Shown: positions 1 to 7,699 of the stretch, piece by piece
Position numbering within the stretch: position 1 is the stretch's first letter
Layout: every line of letters begins with the position of its first letter
Assembly: GCA_019136175.1 (NCBI GenBank)
Contig: JAGVUS010000471.1
Location: 1 to 14,320 of the forward strand
Direction: 5' to 3'
Source: Chloroflexota bacterium
GTDB taxonomy: Bacteria; Chloroflexota; Anaerolineae; Anaerolineales; Anaerolineaceae
Length of the DNA: 14,320 nucleotides
Program-made: the position numbers and the translations under genes
The notes under the pieces: model-generated
The model's input: the letters and a program-made list of their open reading frames with translations, nothing else
What the model was told of the DNA's origin: nothing
Databases searched by the model: none

Positions 1-554
1 TTGACACGGATATGGCGAGGTGCAAGTTCCACGGCAAGATAGCGGGTCAGTGATTCCAACGCGGCTTTACTTGCACCTACCGAAACATAATCCGGGATAA
101 CGCGGTGTGAGCCGGGACTTGTAATGGCAACAATGCAACCTTTCCCGGCGGCTTCCATCAAAGGGACCACTTTTTGAGATGCAAACAGGAAGGAGCGGGC
201 ATTGGTATTCATCGTGTAGTCCCAGCCATCTTCGCGCTGCTGGAGGGCGGGGCGGTTAAATCCACTGGCAGCATTGCTGATAAAAAAATCCAGATTATCA
301 TGCTTTGCCTGGATCTGCTCAAACAACCGGTTGATATGATCCAGTTTGCTGAGGTTGGCTTGATGGACATCCACCTCAACGCCAAGTTCCTGTATTTCTG
401 CGGCAGTTTCCTGTGCCCTGGATTCATTTCTCACAAATGTCAGGATCACATTGGCACCAAGTTTGGCAAAATGAAGTGCGATTGCCCGACCTATGCCCCG
501 GCTTCCACCGGTCACAAGGACTGTTTTGTTTTTATAATGAGATTCATCCATCAT
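1..554 (-). CDS. fabL: FabL-like enoyl-ACP reductase (SDR family), 3' end cut off by window edge
   Basis: Short-chain dehydrogenase of which 184 codons are visible; the family is about 250 residues, so roughly 65 C-terminal residues lie outside the window. Seen: Rossmann glycine motif TGGSRGIG at residues 15-22, NAASG at 94-98, and the catalytic Tyr156/Lys163 pair spaced Y-x6-K instead of the classical Y-x3-K. The Y-x6-K spacing, the NAASG-x-x-RP segment, the WDYTMN-x-NA block and the stretch SKAALESLTRYLAVELAP closely resemble Bacillus FabL, the NADPH-dependent enoyl-ACP reductase III of type II fatty-acid synthesis. The assignment is by recalled family resemblance. Another SDR activity on acyl thioesters remains possible. 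The start is ATG at 552-554 or the next ATG at 549-551. Both overlap the end of the upstream DUF309 gene (stop at 544-546), so the two are probably translationally coupled; only a weak Shine-Dalgarno-like GGACGGG precedes them. Confidence 0.7.
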   Translation of the reverse strand, partial: MMDESHYKNKTVLVTGGSRGIGRAIALHFAKLGANVILTFVRNESRAQETAAEIQELGVEVDVHQANLSKLDHINRLFEQIQAKHDNLDFFISNAASGFNRPALQQREDGWDYTMNTNARSFLFASQKVVPLMEAAGKGCIVAITSPGSHRVIPDYVSVGASKAALESLTRYLAVELAPRHIRV

Positions 555-984
555 GATTCCCGTCCGGATTTGTTGGAAGAATGTGAATTGGTGGAAAATC
601 TGGTATTGGGATATCTGTGTTTCCCGTCATGGCTGAAAGGAGGATGGTTTCCAATCGATCCACATCCTCCAGGATTGGGGCAACCTGAATGCCTCCATAC
701 GCTGGAACAAATGGCGCTAACCACTTTCGGCATGAATGAAACATTTTTAATGCCCCATTGTAGTTTTTACGGGACCAATGGTGGTATCCAACGGCAACCT
801 GCAGAATCCCACGGTAAACTTCCCGGACCGTATCCGGTTCTTCACGCCAGGCAATCTCCAATTCTTCATGTGCCTCAAAAAATAAATGGGCATTAAAAAG
901 AGAAATGCCTTTGAGTGCCCTTGGATGAAGACGGCAATTTCCAATCCTTGAGGATTGATCTGTGTTTGGGTTGTAAGTGGTCAT
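544..984 (-). CDS. DUF309 family protein
   Basis: Small helical protein of 146 residues from the chosen start. It carries the DUF309 signature: FNAHLFFEAHEELE (about residues 30-43), a conserved Trp46, then YRGILQVAVGYHHW (57-70) and a GALKMF block (77-82). The biochemical role of DUF309 is not established. The conserved His/Glu-rich FFExHExLE helix looks like an active or metal-binding face, but that is inference. The reading frame stays open upstream to an ATG at 1024-1026. I prefer the ATG at 982-984 because a TATAAT hexamer lies only 6 bases upstream of it, so a transcript would begin too late to include the longer start. Its last codons overlap the start of the FabL-like gene by 8-11 bases, which argues for a two-gene operon. 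A functional link to acyl metabolism is only suggested by that coupling. Confidence 0.8.
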   Translation of the reverse strand: MTTYNPNTDQSSRIGNCRLHPRALKGISLFNAHLFFEAHEELEIAWREEPDTVREVYRGILQVAVGYHHWSRKNYNGALKMFHSCRKWLAPFVPAYGGIQVAPILEDVDRLETILLSAMTGNTDIPIPDFPPIHILPTNPDGNHDG

Positions 985-990
985 TAAAAA

Positions 991-999
991 ATTATAGCA
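991..999 (-). promoter_or_regulatory. Extended -10 promoter (TGCTATAAT), possibly giving a leaderless transcript
   Basis: On the minus strand the sequence reads TGCTATAAT, a perfect TGn-TATAAT extended -10 element, followed by six bases and then the ATG of the DUF309 gene. A start site about 7 bases after the -10 would fall on or next to the A of that ATG, leaving no 5' leader. There is no convincing -35 hexamer, which fits extended -10 promoters, and no Shine-Dalgarno sequence upstream of the ATG. Confidence 0.5.
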
Positions 1000-1112
1000 T
1001 GCAGTCTGCCATGATGCTGGAATCATTGTGACTTTCTGCGCTTCCGAATGAAATCAGTTTTATGATAGGATTGAAACAGATTTTGACCATCTTTTGAACA
1101 ATAGAGGATACC

Positions 1113-2462
1113 ATGTTTGATCTCCCGGACGAACAAATATTGCCGTTATCATTGGAACATAATTTTTGGACATGGTCGGCTCAGTCGAAAGTTAATCCCA
1201 TTGCAGTGAAAAAAGCAAAGGGGGTGTACTTTTGGGATGTAAATGGAAAGCAATACCTGGATTTAAATTCCATGGTGATGTGTGTGAATATTGGTCATGG
1301 TGATGAGAGGGTAATTCAAGCCATCACCGACCAGGCGAGAGAACTTGCGTTTGCCGGGCCTGGGATGGCAACAAAACCGAGGGCATTATTGGGAAAACTG
1401 CTGGCGGAAATTACCCCTCCCGGATTAACGCGGTTTTTATACACACTGGGGGGAGCAGATGCCAACGAAAATGCCATCAAATTTGCCCGGGCACATACCG
1501 GCAGGTTCAAAATCCTGTCCCGGTACCGCTCCTATCATGGCGCCACCTACGGTGCCATTTCCGCGACAGGGGATCCGCGCCGCGTAGCCTGGGAACCAAC
1601 CACGATGCCGGGTGTGGTTCATTTTTTGGATCCGTATAAGTATCGTTCAACATTTCATCGGAATCGTCCAGATATCCCTGAGGAAGAGTTCACCCAGGAT
1701 TACTTGAATCACCTTGAGGAAATCATTCAATATGAACGTCCAGAAACCATTGCGGGAATTCTCATTGAATCGGTGACTGGAACGAATGGGATCATTATTC
1801 CTCCGCAAGGGTATATGCAGGGAGTGCGCAAGATTTGCGATCGTTATGGAATTATAATGATTACGGATGAGGTGATGAGCGGATTTGGCAGAACCGGTGA
1901 GTGGTTTGCAGTTAACCATTGGAATGTAGCACCAGATATTATGACAATGGCAAAGGGACTTACATCCGGTTATGCACCGCTTGGAGCAGTTGCAATGCGG
2001 CAGGAAATTGCTGATACATTTAAGGATCGTGTATATGAGGGTGGATTGACTTTCAACGGTCATCCCATCTCCCTGGCAGCTGCCATTGCGGTGATCCGGG
2101 TTATGAAAGAAGATCGGTTGGTTGAGAAAGCGAGGGAGACGGGCAGGGTGATGGCTGATATGCTCCAGGAGTTGGTGGATCGCCATCCATCGGTAGGCGA
2201 AGTGCGTTCCATCGGCTTGTTTGGGATCATTGAGCTTGTGAAGAACCGGAAAACCAAGGAGCCAATGGCGCCTTTCAATGGAAGCAGTTCCGAGATGGCG
2301 GCGTTCCGGAAATTCCTGCTGGATCATGGTGTATTTGCATCCATCCATTGGCACACTGTTCTCCTCATTCCCCCATTAATCATCACACCGGATCAGCTTG
2401 CTGATGGATTTTCTGTAATTGATGAGGCACTGAGGATTACAGATTCAGCAGTTGTTGAATGA
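1113..2462 (+). CDS. Class-III (omega) PLP aminotransferase, taurine/beta-alanine transaminase-like
   Basis: Cytosolic fold-type I PLP enzyme of 449 residues, the usual full length for the family. Seen: GGADANENAIKFAR near 113-126 (phosphate-binding turn), YHG at 141-143 stacking on the cofactor, Glu219, TDEVMSGFGRTG with cofactor Asp252, and the Schiff-base lysine Lys281 in MAKGLTSGYAPLG. The N-terminal WSAQSKVNPIAV segment followed by GVYFWDVNGKQYLDL resembles enzymes annotated as taurine-pyruvate or taurine-2-oxoglutarate aminotransferase and related omega-amino acid transaminases. The exact amino donor cannot be read from the sequence. The start is well supported by AGAGGA just upstream of ATG 1113. 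A TATGAT hexamer at 1061-1066 is a possible -10 but lacks a good -35. The thioredoxin reductase-like gene follows after 62 bases with no hairpin between, so the two may share a transcript. Confidence 0.88.
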   Translation: MFDLPDEQILPLSLEHNFWTWSAQSKVNPIAVKKAKGVYFWDVNGKQYLDLNSMVMCVNIGHGDERVIQAITDQARELAFAGPGMATKPRALLGKLLAEITPPGLTRFLYTLGGADANENAIKFARAHTGRFKILSRYRSYHGATYGAISATGDPRRVAWEPTTMPGVVHFLDPYKYRSTFHRNRPDIPEEEFTQDYLNHLEEIIQYERPETIAGILIESVTGTNGIIIPPQGYMQGVRKICDRYGIIMITDEVMSGFGRTGEWFAVNHWNVAPDIMTMAKGLTSGYAPLGAVAMRQEIADTFKDRVYEGGLTFNGHPISLAAAIAVIRVMKEDRLVEKARETGRVMADMLQELVDRHPSVGEVRSIGLFGIIELVKNRKTKEPMAPFNGSSSEMAAFRKFLLDHGVFASIHWHTVLLIPPLIITPDQLADGFSVIDEALRITDSAVVE

Positions 2463-2524
2463 AACTTTTGCTGTAATGATGCATCGAATAATATGAAGAA
2501 AACATAATTGGAGTTAATCACACG

Positions 2525-3496
2525 ATGGAATTTTCATTAACAGGATTTTCGACTGGGGCAAATCATACAGTACCGGAAGAGGTAAAGGTTCTCATCCTGG
2601 GAGCCGGTCCATCCGGTTTGGCGGCAGCTTTATATGCTGCGCGCGCGGAACTTTCACCGCTGGTTTTAACGGGTTTATCGTTAGGCGGACAGGCATCCAC
2701 AACGCACTTGATTGAAAATTATCCGGGCTTTCCGGAAGGTGTGGGGGGTGCTGAACTTGGGGAATTATTCCAAAAACAGGCAGAACGTTTTGGGGCACGT
2801 TTCGAATTTGATAGTGCCATTGGGGTGGATTTTTCTAGTCGTCCCTTTCGGGTAAAATCCTTCAGCCGGGAATTCCTTGCAGAAACCGTTATTCTTGCCA
2901 CTGGCGCAAGCCCCAATCATTTGAACATTCCGGGTGAGAAGGAATTGACTGGTAAGGGTGTTTCCTACTGTGCGACTTGTGATGGCTGGTTTTTCAAGGG
3001 GAAACGCGTTGCAGTAGTTGGTGGTGGTGATAGTGCCCTGGAGGAAGCCCTATTCCTGACCCGGTATGCAGACTCTGTGACGATTATCCATCGCAGGGAT
3101 GCCTTGCGGGCTGGCGCCATTCTCCAAAGCCGTGCCTTGAGTAATCCCAAGATTCAATTTATCTGGAATACCGTGGTTGCAGAAATTAAGGGCGAAAAGG
3201 CGGTTGAATCTCTGGTGCTGAAAAATGTGCAAACAGGCGAGGAAACAAATTACCCAACCGATGGAATCTTCATTTTTATTGGAAATAAACCCAATACTGA
3301 GATTTATCGTGGTCAATTGGAGATGGATGAACGGGGTTATGTCATTGCCAACCAATTAATGGAAACTTCCGTGCCTGGTGTATTTGCGGCAGGGGAGGTT
3401 TCGGATGCGATTTTCCGCCAGGTTATTACCTCTGCTGGGATGGGAGCTGCTGCCGCCATCCAGGCAGGGAGATTCCTGGAACATATGGAAGGATAA
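2525..3496 (+). CDS. trxB: Thioredoxin reductase-like FAD/NAD(P)H flavoprotein
   Basis: 323 residues, matching low-molecular-weight bacterial thioredoxin reductases plus an N-terminal extension of about 17-18 residues. It would use NADPH and FAD to reduce a thioredoxin-type disulfide in the cytosol. Domains in order: FAD-binding GAGPSGLAAALYAARA from residue 26; redox-active CATC at 149-152 (Cys149, Cys152) followed by DGWFFKGK; NAD(P) motif GGGDSALEEA from 166; HRRDALRA at 189-196, the arginine pattern typical of NADPH specificity; second FAD motif AAGEVSD at 288-294, where most homologues have Asp in place of Glu291; and FRQVITSAGMGAAAA at the C-terminal FAD/active-site junction. ATG 2525 has GGAG about 11 bases upstream, and no later Met fits before the FAD motif. 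No thioredoxin gene is adjacent, so the partner is unknown; a thioredoxin- or NrdH-like protein encoded elsewhere is most likely. Confidence 0.88.
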   Translation: MEFSLTGFSTGANHTVPEEVKVLILGAGPSGLAAALYAARAELSPLVLTGLSLGGQASTTHLIENYPGFPEGVGGAELGELFQKQAERFGARFEFDSAIGVDFSSRPFRVKSFSREFLAETVILATGASPNHLNIPGEKELTGKGVSYCATCDGWFFKGKRVAVVGGGDSALEEALFLTRYADSVTIIHRRDALRAGAILQSRALSNPKIQFIWNTVVAEIKGEKAVESLVLKNVQTGEETNYPTDGIFIFIGNKPNTEIYRGQLEMDERGYVIANQLMETSVPGVFAAGEVSDAIFRQVITSAGMGAAAAIQAGRFLEHMEG

Positions 3497-3500
3497 ATAA

Positions 3501-3529
3501 AAAGCCGCCTTTTTGTAGGCGGCTTTTTT
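3501..3529. terminator. Strong intrinsic terminator, probably bidirectional
   Basis: Perfect GCCGCCT/AGGCGGC stem (3504-3510 with 3517-3523), extended by AAA/TTT pairs, around a 6-base TTTTGT loop. It is followed by six T on the plus strand and by TTTTT on the minus strand. It lies 4 bases after the trxB stop and 20 bases beyond the end of the convergent acyl-CoA synthetase gene, so it can end both transcripts. Confidence 0.92.
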
Positions 3530-3549
3530 CTTTCTTTATTGTGACGGGT

Positions 3550-5661
3550 TTATTTTTTCTTGAGGATGATGCGGGCATCCACAACCTTGACACCTTTGCC
3601 CTCTTCGTAAACCAGGACAGGGTTGGCATCGGATTCACTGATTTCGTCCGCCAGATCAAGAATCATGGTTGAGTAAGCGCAGATGGTTTCCGCAAGTGCC
3701 TGGCGATCGCGTGGTTTTTCTCCGCGTACACCCATCAGGATTGGCGCGCCGCGAATTTCGCCCAGCATGCGTTCTGCCTGTCCACAGGAGACTGGTGCAA
3801 CCCGGAAGGTGACGTCCTTTAACACTTCCACAAAGATGCCACCCAGTCCAAACATCATGGTTGGACCGAATGTGGGATCGTTAACCGAACCGAGAATCAC
3901 TTCTGTTCCCCAGGGAGCCATTTCCTGGATGGCAATACCGTGGATGCGGGCATCCGCCCGGTACGCTTTGGCATTCGTCATGATGGTTCGGAAGGCATCC
4001 CGTACTGCTGCCTCATCCTTGATGTTGACCTTGACACCACCCGCGTCCGATTTGTGCAGAATATCGGGTGATACGATTTTCATCACAACCGGGTAGCCAA
4101 TTTTCGTGGAAAGTTGAACTGCTTCTTCTTCCGTGGTTGCAAGGTGGGTTGCGGTCACATTTAAACCATACACTGAAAACACCTGCTTGGCTTCAATTTC
4201 TGTCAGGGAATCGCGGCCGTCTGCGCGGGCATGTTCAATAATTTTGATGGCAGCTTCGTGGTCAAATTCCCGCCGTGTTTCCAATGGCTCTTTCAGCATG
4301 GCTTGCATTCGGTAATATTCACGAAGGGCTGCCATACCATTGACAGCTGTATCCGGGGCACCGTAACTTGGGATACCGTTATCGACCAGCCAGCGCATGG
4401 CTTTGGTGCAGCGTTCGCCACCAACCATGGATACTGCAATCGGTTTATCTTTTACACCGGACTCATCTAGGGCTTGCTTGACACCCCTGGCAATTTCCAT
4501 TGGATCGGTCATTGCGGTTTCGCAGTATAGAACACAGATGCCATCTACCCAGGGATGGGTGAAGGAATAGCGGATGGAGTCATAATACCATTCCAACCCT
4601 GCCATACCAGTTAAATCAACCGGGTTCTTGGCAGACCCAAATTCAGGCATGTGCTTTTTGAGTTCCGTTTGTAATTCCGGTGGAGCAAATCGAAGCGGCA
4701 TTCCGCTGTGTTCTGCTGCATCGGTAGCCAAAACCCCAACACCACCACCATTGGTAATGATCAAGAGATTATCCCCCTTCATTGGTGGCTGGAGGGAAAG
4801 GGCAAGTGTGCGATTGAAGAGATTATCCAGATCGGAAGCCTGGACAACACCGCTCTGCTGGAAGGCTGCACCGTAGACTTTTGCTGCTCCTGCAAGCGAT
4901 CCTGTGTGGGAAGCTGCTGCCGCAGCGCCATGGGCAGAAACCCCTGATTTCAATGCAATGATGGGCTTTTTTGCAACCCGACTGGATTCAATAAATTTCC
5001 GTCCATCTTTGAACCCCTCAATATATAGCGTGATACAAGTGGTATCTTCGTCTTCATTCAGCCAATCAATACAGTCTGCAAAGTCAATATCAGACATGTT
5101 ACCGATGGAGATCAACTTATCAAAGCCGATGCCGCGTGTATAGGTGGACGCATCAATTGCCAGCAGAAGGGCGCCGCTTTGGGAGATAAGAGTTGCTTTT
5201 CCCGGGAACGGAAGGAAGGGGCCAAACGATGCATTCATCTTGTTGGAGTTTGACATGGTTCCAACAATGTTTGGACCTTGAATGCGGGTTCCATAGCGCC
5301 TGGCGATTTCCACAATGCGGTTTTCCAGGTCACGATTACCCACTTCACTAAAACCGGATGTAATGATGATGAGCCCGCCAACACCTTTTTTACCGCATTC
5401 TTCAACCACCTGTTCCACCAGGCTGGCTGGAACTGTGATAACCGCAGAATCAATGTCTTCAGGAACTTCCAGAACGCTTTTATAAGCTTTTAGTCCCTGG
5501 ACTTCGGCATCCTTTGGGTTGATCGGGTAGATTTTTCCATCATATTGGCTTTCAAGCAGATTCTTTACAACTGTGTGTCCAATCTTGCCAACCTGGTTGG
5601 ATGCACCGACCACAGCAATTGATTGGGGTTTGAAAAGCCTGTTCATTTGTTTTAGATCCAT
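3550..5661 (-). CDS. ADP-forming acyl-CoA synthetase (acetate-CoA ligase, ADP-forming), fused alpha-beta form
   Basis: 703-residue cytosolic enzyme that interconverts acyl-CoA + ADP + phosphate and acid + ATP + CoA. Domains in order: CoA-binding Rossmann domain at about 1-135 (SIAVVGASNQVGKIGHTV near 14-31, YPINPK near 45-50); succinyl-CoA ligase-like domains at about 150-460, with ISQSGA at 159-164 and the phosphohistidine candidate His252 in ASHTGSLAG; and a C-terminal ATP-grasp domain at about 485-703 (GYPVVMKIVSPDILHKSDAGGV near 522-543, FGLGGIFVEVLKDV near 604-617, DANP at 678-681). Alpha and beta parts occur in one chain, as in fused Acd enzymes; the family's usual length is about 700. 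An excellent Shine-Dalgarno GGAGGA (minus strand of 5667-5672) precedes ATG 5659-5661. In anaerobes this enzyme makes ATP from acyl-CoA during fermentation of sugars or amino acids. Substrate range (acetate, branched or aryl acids) cannot be told here. Confidence 0.9.
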   Translation of the reverse strand: MDLKQMNRLFKPQSIAVVGASNQVGKIGHTVVKNLLESQYDGKIYPINPKDAEVQGLKAYKSVLEVPEDIDSAVITVPASLVEQVVEECGKKGVGGLIIITSGFSEVGNRDLENRIVEIARRYGTRIQGPNIVGTMSNSNKMNASFGPFLPFPGKATLISQSGALLLAIDASTYTRGIGFDKLISIGNMSDIDFADCIDWLNEDEDTTCITLYIEGFKDGRKFIESSRVAKKPIIALKSGVSAHGAAAAASHTGSLAGAAKVYGAAFQQSGVVQASDLDNLFNRTLALSLQPPMKGDNLLIITNGGGVGVLATDAAEHSGMPLRFAPPELQTELKKHMPEFGSAKNPVDLTGMAGLEWYYDSIRYSFTHPWVDGICVLYCETAMTDPMEIARGVKQALDESGVKDKPIAVSMVGGERCTKAMRWLVDNGIPSYGAPDTAVNGMAALREYYRMQAMLKEPLETRREFDHEAAIKIIEHARADGRDSLTEIEAKQVFSVYGLNVTATHLATTEEEAVQLSTKIGYPVVMKIVSPDILHKSDAGGVKVNIKDEAAVRDAFRTIMTNAKAYRADARIHGIAIQEMAPWGTEVILGSVNDPTFGPTMMFGLGGIFVEVLKDVTFRVAPVSCGQAERMLGEIRGAPILMGVRGEKPRDRQALAETICAYSTMILDLADEISESDANPVLVYEEGKGVKVVDARIILKKK

Positions 5662-5708
5662 TATTATCCTCCAGCAGGAATTTTAACCAATTCATGAAAT
5701 CGAAAATT

Positions 5709-5714
5709 AGTATA
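5709..5714 (-). promoter_or_regulatory. Candidate -10 box for the acyl-CoA synthetase gene
   Basis: TATACT on the minus strand, about 50 bases upstream of the start codon, in the 82-base AT-rich gap after the M23-like gene. The expected -35 position holds no good TTGACA match, so this is a weak call. Read-through from the upstream M23-like gene is the alternative, since no hairpin separates them. Confidence 0.3.
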
Positions 5715-5743
5715 CCTCGAATTGATTGTAAATTAGAGGTACA

Positions 5744-6292
5744 TTATTCATCTTCTGGGGTGCAATTCGTCAAATATTCGGTGGGATCCATCAGGGAATC
5801 GGGTATTTCTTGCTGAAAATAATTCCCTCCAAGGTAACTATTTGTATCCGGCGGAAAGCAGCGGTGCATTTCAATGTGCAACATGGAGGGATGATTCTCC
5901 CTGACTAATTCTTGAATATACAATGGGGAGGCAGAACTGACGAGTGAGGGATTCAGAACAGACCCAATAAACCCGATGGGACTTCCAGCCTGCAAGGACG
6001 TTCCCGGGGTGACAATTACGGTTTCCAATTCGGCAAGGCGAAGCACCAACCCTGATCCTAATTTGACCGTTACGGCATAGGTTAAATTCCAATATGGTTT
6101 GACACTGGGCGAAGTGAAAGGGGAGACTTCCAAAATTAAACCATCCTCTGGAAGGAGCACAGAGGAGCCAACAGGCGCATAGAGATCCACGCCCGCATGT
6201 CGCCTATCGAGGCGGTCCTGCCAGAATGAACCGTTTTCCCCGGGAGCGGGTGGTTTTTTGGAAAAACTATCGGGTACAGGCCAATGGATCAT
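5744..6292 (-). CDS. M23/LytM-fold protein lacking the usual catalytic histidines
   Basis: 182 residues from ATG 6290-6292; a TTG at 6314-6316 would add eight. Positions here count from the TTG. The LytM-type fold is seen in RRHAGVDLYAPVGSSVLLPEDG (39-59) with H40-x3-D44, then a strand-rich stretch ending VTPGTSLQAGSPIGFIGS (102-119), and MLHIEM at 145-150. His40, Asp44 and His147 match the three zinc ligands of M23 endopeptidases. The two catalytic histidines are not there: the usual YAHL reads LAEL (Glu96) and the first His of HxH is Met145. The C-terminal DPTEYL (177-182) resembles the NPTPYL-like ending seen in some M23 domains. There is no signal peptide or membrane segment, so it should be cytosolic, unlike cell-wall hydrolases. 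Function is unknown; a zinc-binding or substrate-binding non-peptidase is possible. It lies divergently from the glycerate kinase gene. Confidence 0.7.
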   Translation of the reverse strand: MIHWPVPDSFSKKPPAPGENGSFWQDRLDRRHAGVDLYAPVGSSVLLPEDGLILEVSPFTSPSVKPYWNLTYAVTVKLGSGLVLRLAELETVIVTPGTSLQAGSPIGFIGSVLNPSLVSSASPLYIQELVRENHPSMLHIEMHRCFPPDTNSYLGGNYFQQEIPDSLMDPTEYLTNCTPEDE

Positions 6293-6296
6293 CCCA

Positions 6297-6302
6297 TATA
6301 AT
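6297..6302 (+). promoter_or_regulatory. Candidate -10 (TATAAT) for the glycerate kinase gene
   Basis: A perfect TATAAT lies 44 bases upstream of the glycerate kinase ATG, in the narrow divergent gap shared with the M23-like gene. No recognisable -35 sits at 16-18 bases upstream. The leader would be about 38 bases and includes AAGGGG at 6335-6339, a good ribosome-binding site 7 bases before ATG 6347. On the minus strand, TTACAAT just upstream of ATG 6292 could serve the M23-like gene. Confidence 0.4.
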
Positions 6303-6346
6303 TGTAATAGATACAAAAATTAAAAATCTACGAGAAGGGGCGAATC

Positions 6347-7699
6347 ATGCAATTTAGCCCACAGATTTTTTCCCAGTTATCAAAACCCGAAAAAACCATG
6401 CGTATACTTCAGGCTGCCCTGAATGCGGCAGATCCCTGGCGGGCTATCCACCGGGAGTTGCTGGTCTCAAACAGTGGCTTTCAAGTGGGGGAGTGCAATT
6501 ATTGCTTTGATGAATACAATCATATATACCTGGCTGGAATTGGCAAGGCTGTCCTACCCATGGCAAGAGGGATCAATGATTTATTGGGTGAGAGGATTGA
6601 ATCTGGATATTTAATTGCCAAACATATGGATCAAGATCAGAAATGCCTTCCCGAAAAATATCAAATCCATCTTGGAAGCCATCCCATCCCGGATGAACAG
6701 AGCATCCTGGCTGGCAGGGGATTGATCCATTTTTTGCGGCAGGTATCCAATCGGGATATTCTCCTGTGCTTAATATCTGGCGGCGGATCGGCGTTAATGA
6801 CAGTGCCTGTTCCAGGAATTGAATTGGATGATATCCGAAAACTGACCCGGATGCTCTTGGAATGTGGAGCCCCCATCATTGAAATCAATGCCATTCGTTC
6901 GGTATTGGACATCCTGAAGGGAGGTGGTCTTGCACAGATGATCCAACCTGCTCAAACGGTCTCCCTGATTTTGTCGGATGTTATTGGAGATCGAGTGGAT
7001 ATGATTGCCTCGGGTCCAACTTCTTCGACACTACCAAGCTGGAGGTCAGCCGTTGAAATTCTTCGAAAATATTCGCTCTGGGATCGATGCCCCGAGCGCA
7101 TCCGGTTATATCTGGAATTACAGAAAGCTAACTTGCCTTTGCAGGAATTGTTTAAAAGAGAATTTCAACAGCCGCAAAACCTGGTTATTGCCAGTAATCG
7201 AATCTCATTGGATGCTGCCATGGAGCAGGCTGCTCGCGAGGGATTTGCAACAACCATGATCAGTGATCAAATGGAGGGGGAAGCCAGCGAAGTTGGGCTT
7301 ACCCTGTCACGCAAGTTTTCTGATTACATAAATCAGGGGAGGTTGAAGCGACCCGTCATGTGGGTGGGTGGGGGCGAAACAACTGTCACCATCCGCGGAA
7401 ATGGGAAAGGGGGGCGCAACCAGGAACTTGCTCTGGCAGCCGTTGAACCAATGGCGGGTTTGGTGGATGTTGCACTGATTACACTTGCCACAGATGGAGA
7501 GGATGGACCAACCGATGCAGCGGGAGCCATTGTCACCGGTGATACGTATGCCAGAGGAAAGCAGAATGGCATGATATCATCAGATTATCTGGCAATCAAT
7601 AACTCCTACGAATATTTTGACCAATTAAACAGTTTGATCCGGTTGGGACCAACCGGGACCAATGTCAATGATTTGTGTTTTTTGTTTGCTTATGATTGA
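6347..7699 (+). CDS. Glycerate 2-kinase (MOFRL/DUF4147 family)
   Basis: Cytosolic kinase of 450 residues, near the usual length for the GckA/TtuD-type class. It phosphorylates D-glycerate to 2-phosphoglycerate, which enters lower glycolysis. Seen: AGIGKAVLPMA with the conserved Lys67, LGSHPIPDEQSI at 109-120, ISGGGSALM at 143-151, LKGGGLA near 190-196, LSDVIGDRVDMIASGPT at 209-225, and the C-terminal MOFRL block GGGETTVTIRGNGKGGRNQELALA at 341-364 (with Arg357), then ATDGEDGPTDAAGAIV at 381-396. Lys67 and Arg357 correspond to the catalytic Lys/Arg pair described for the Thermotoga enzyme, by recalled alignment. Most homologues have Arg where LKGGGLA has its third Gly. The ribosome-binding site AAGGGG supports ATG 6347. 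Its last 10 bases overlap the end of the opposite-strand hydroxyacid dehydrogenase, which makes glycerate from hydroxypyruvate. Confidence 0.92.
   Translation: MQFSPQIFSQLSKPEKTMRILQAALNAADPWRAIHRELLVSNSGFQVGECNYCFDEYNHIYLAGIGKAVLPMARGINDLLGERIESGYLIAKHMDQDQKCLPEKYQIHLGSHPIPDEQSILAGRGLIHFLRQVSNRDILLCLISGGGSALMTVPVPGIELDDIRKLTRMLLECGAPIIEINAIRSVLDILKGGGLAQMIQPAQTVSLILSDVIGDRVDMIASGPTSSTLPSWRSAVEILRKYSLWDRCPERIRLYLELQKANLPLQELFKREFQQPQNLVIASNRISLDAAMEQAAREGFATTMISDQMEGEASEVGLTLSRKFSDYINQGRLKRPVMWVGGGETTVTIRGNGKGGRNQELALAAVEPMAGLVDVALITLATDGEDGPTDAAGAIVTGDTYARGKQNGMISSDYLAINNSYEYFDQLNSLIRLGPTGTNVNDLCFLFAYD

Noticed and set aside
174..896. Long plus-strand reading frame of 240 codons
   Set aside because: It lies opposite the FabL-like and DUF309 genes, whose motifs are unmistakable. 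Its translation is rich in Cys, His and Pro with no family resemblance, typical of an antisense shadow.
1647..2354. Minus-strand reading frame of 235 codons inside the aminotransferase gene
   Set aside because: The opposite strand encodes an intact PLP enzyme with all motifs; the antisense translation has no recognisable domain or ribosome-binding site.
4731..4800. Short repetitive-looking stretch (accaccacc) that could hint at a repeat
   Set aside because: It encodes the Gly-rich loop NGGGVGV of the acyl-CoA synthetase; no tandem repeat unit beyond those codons.
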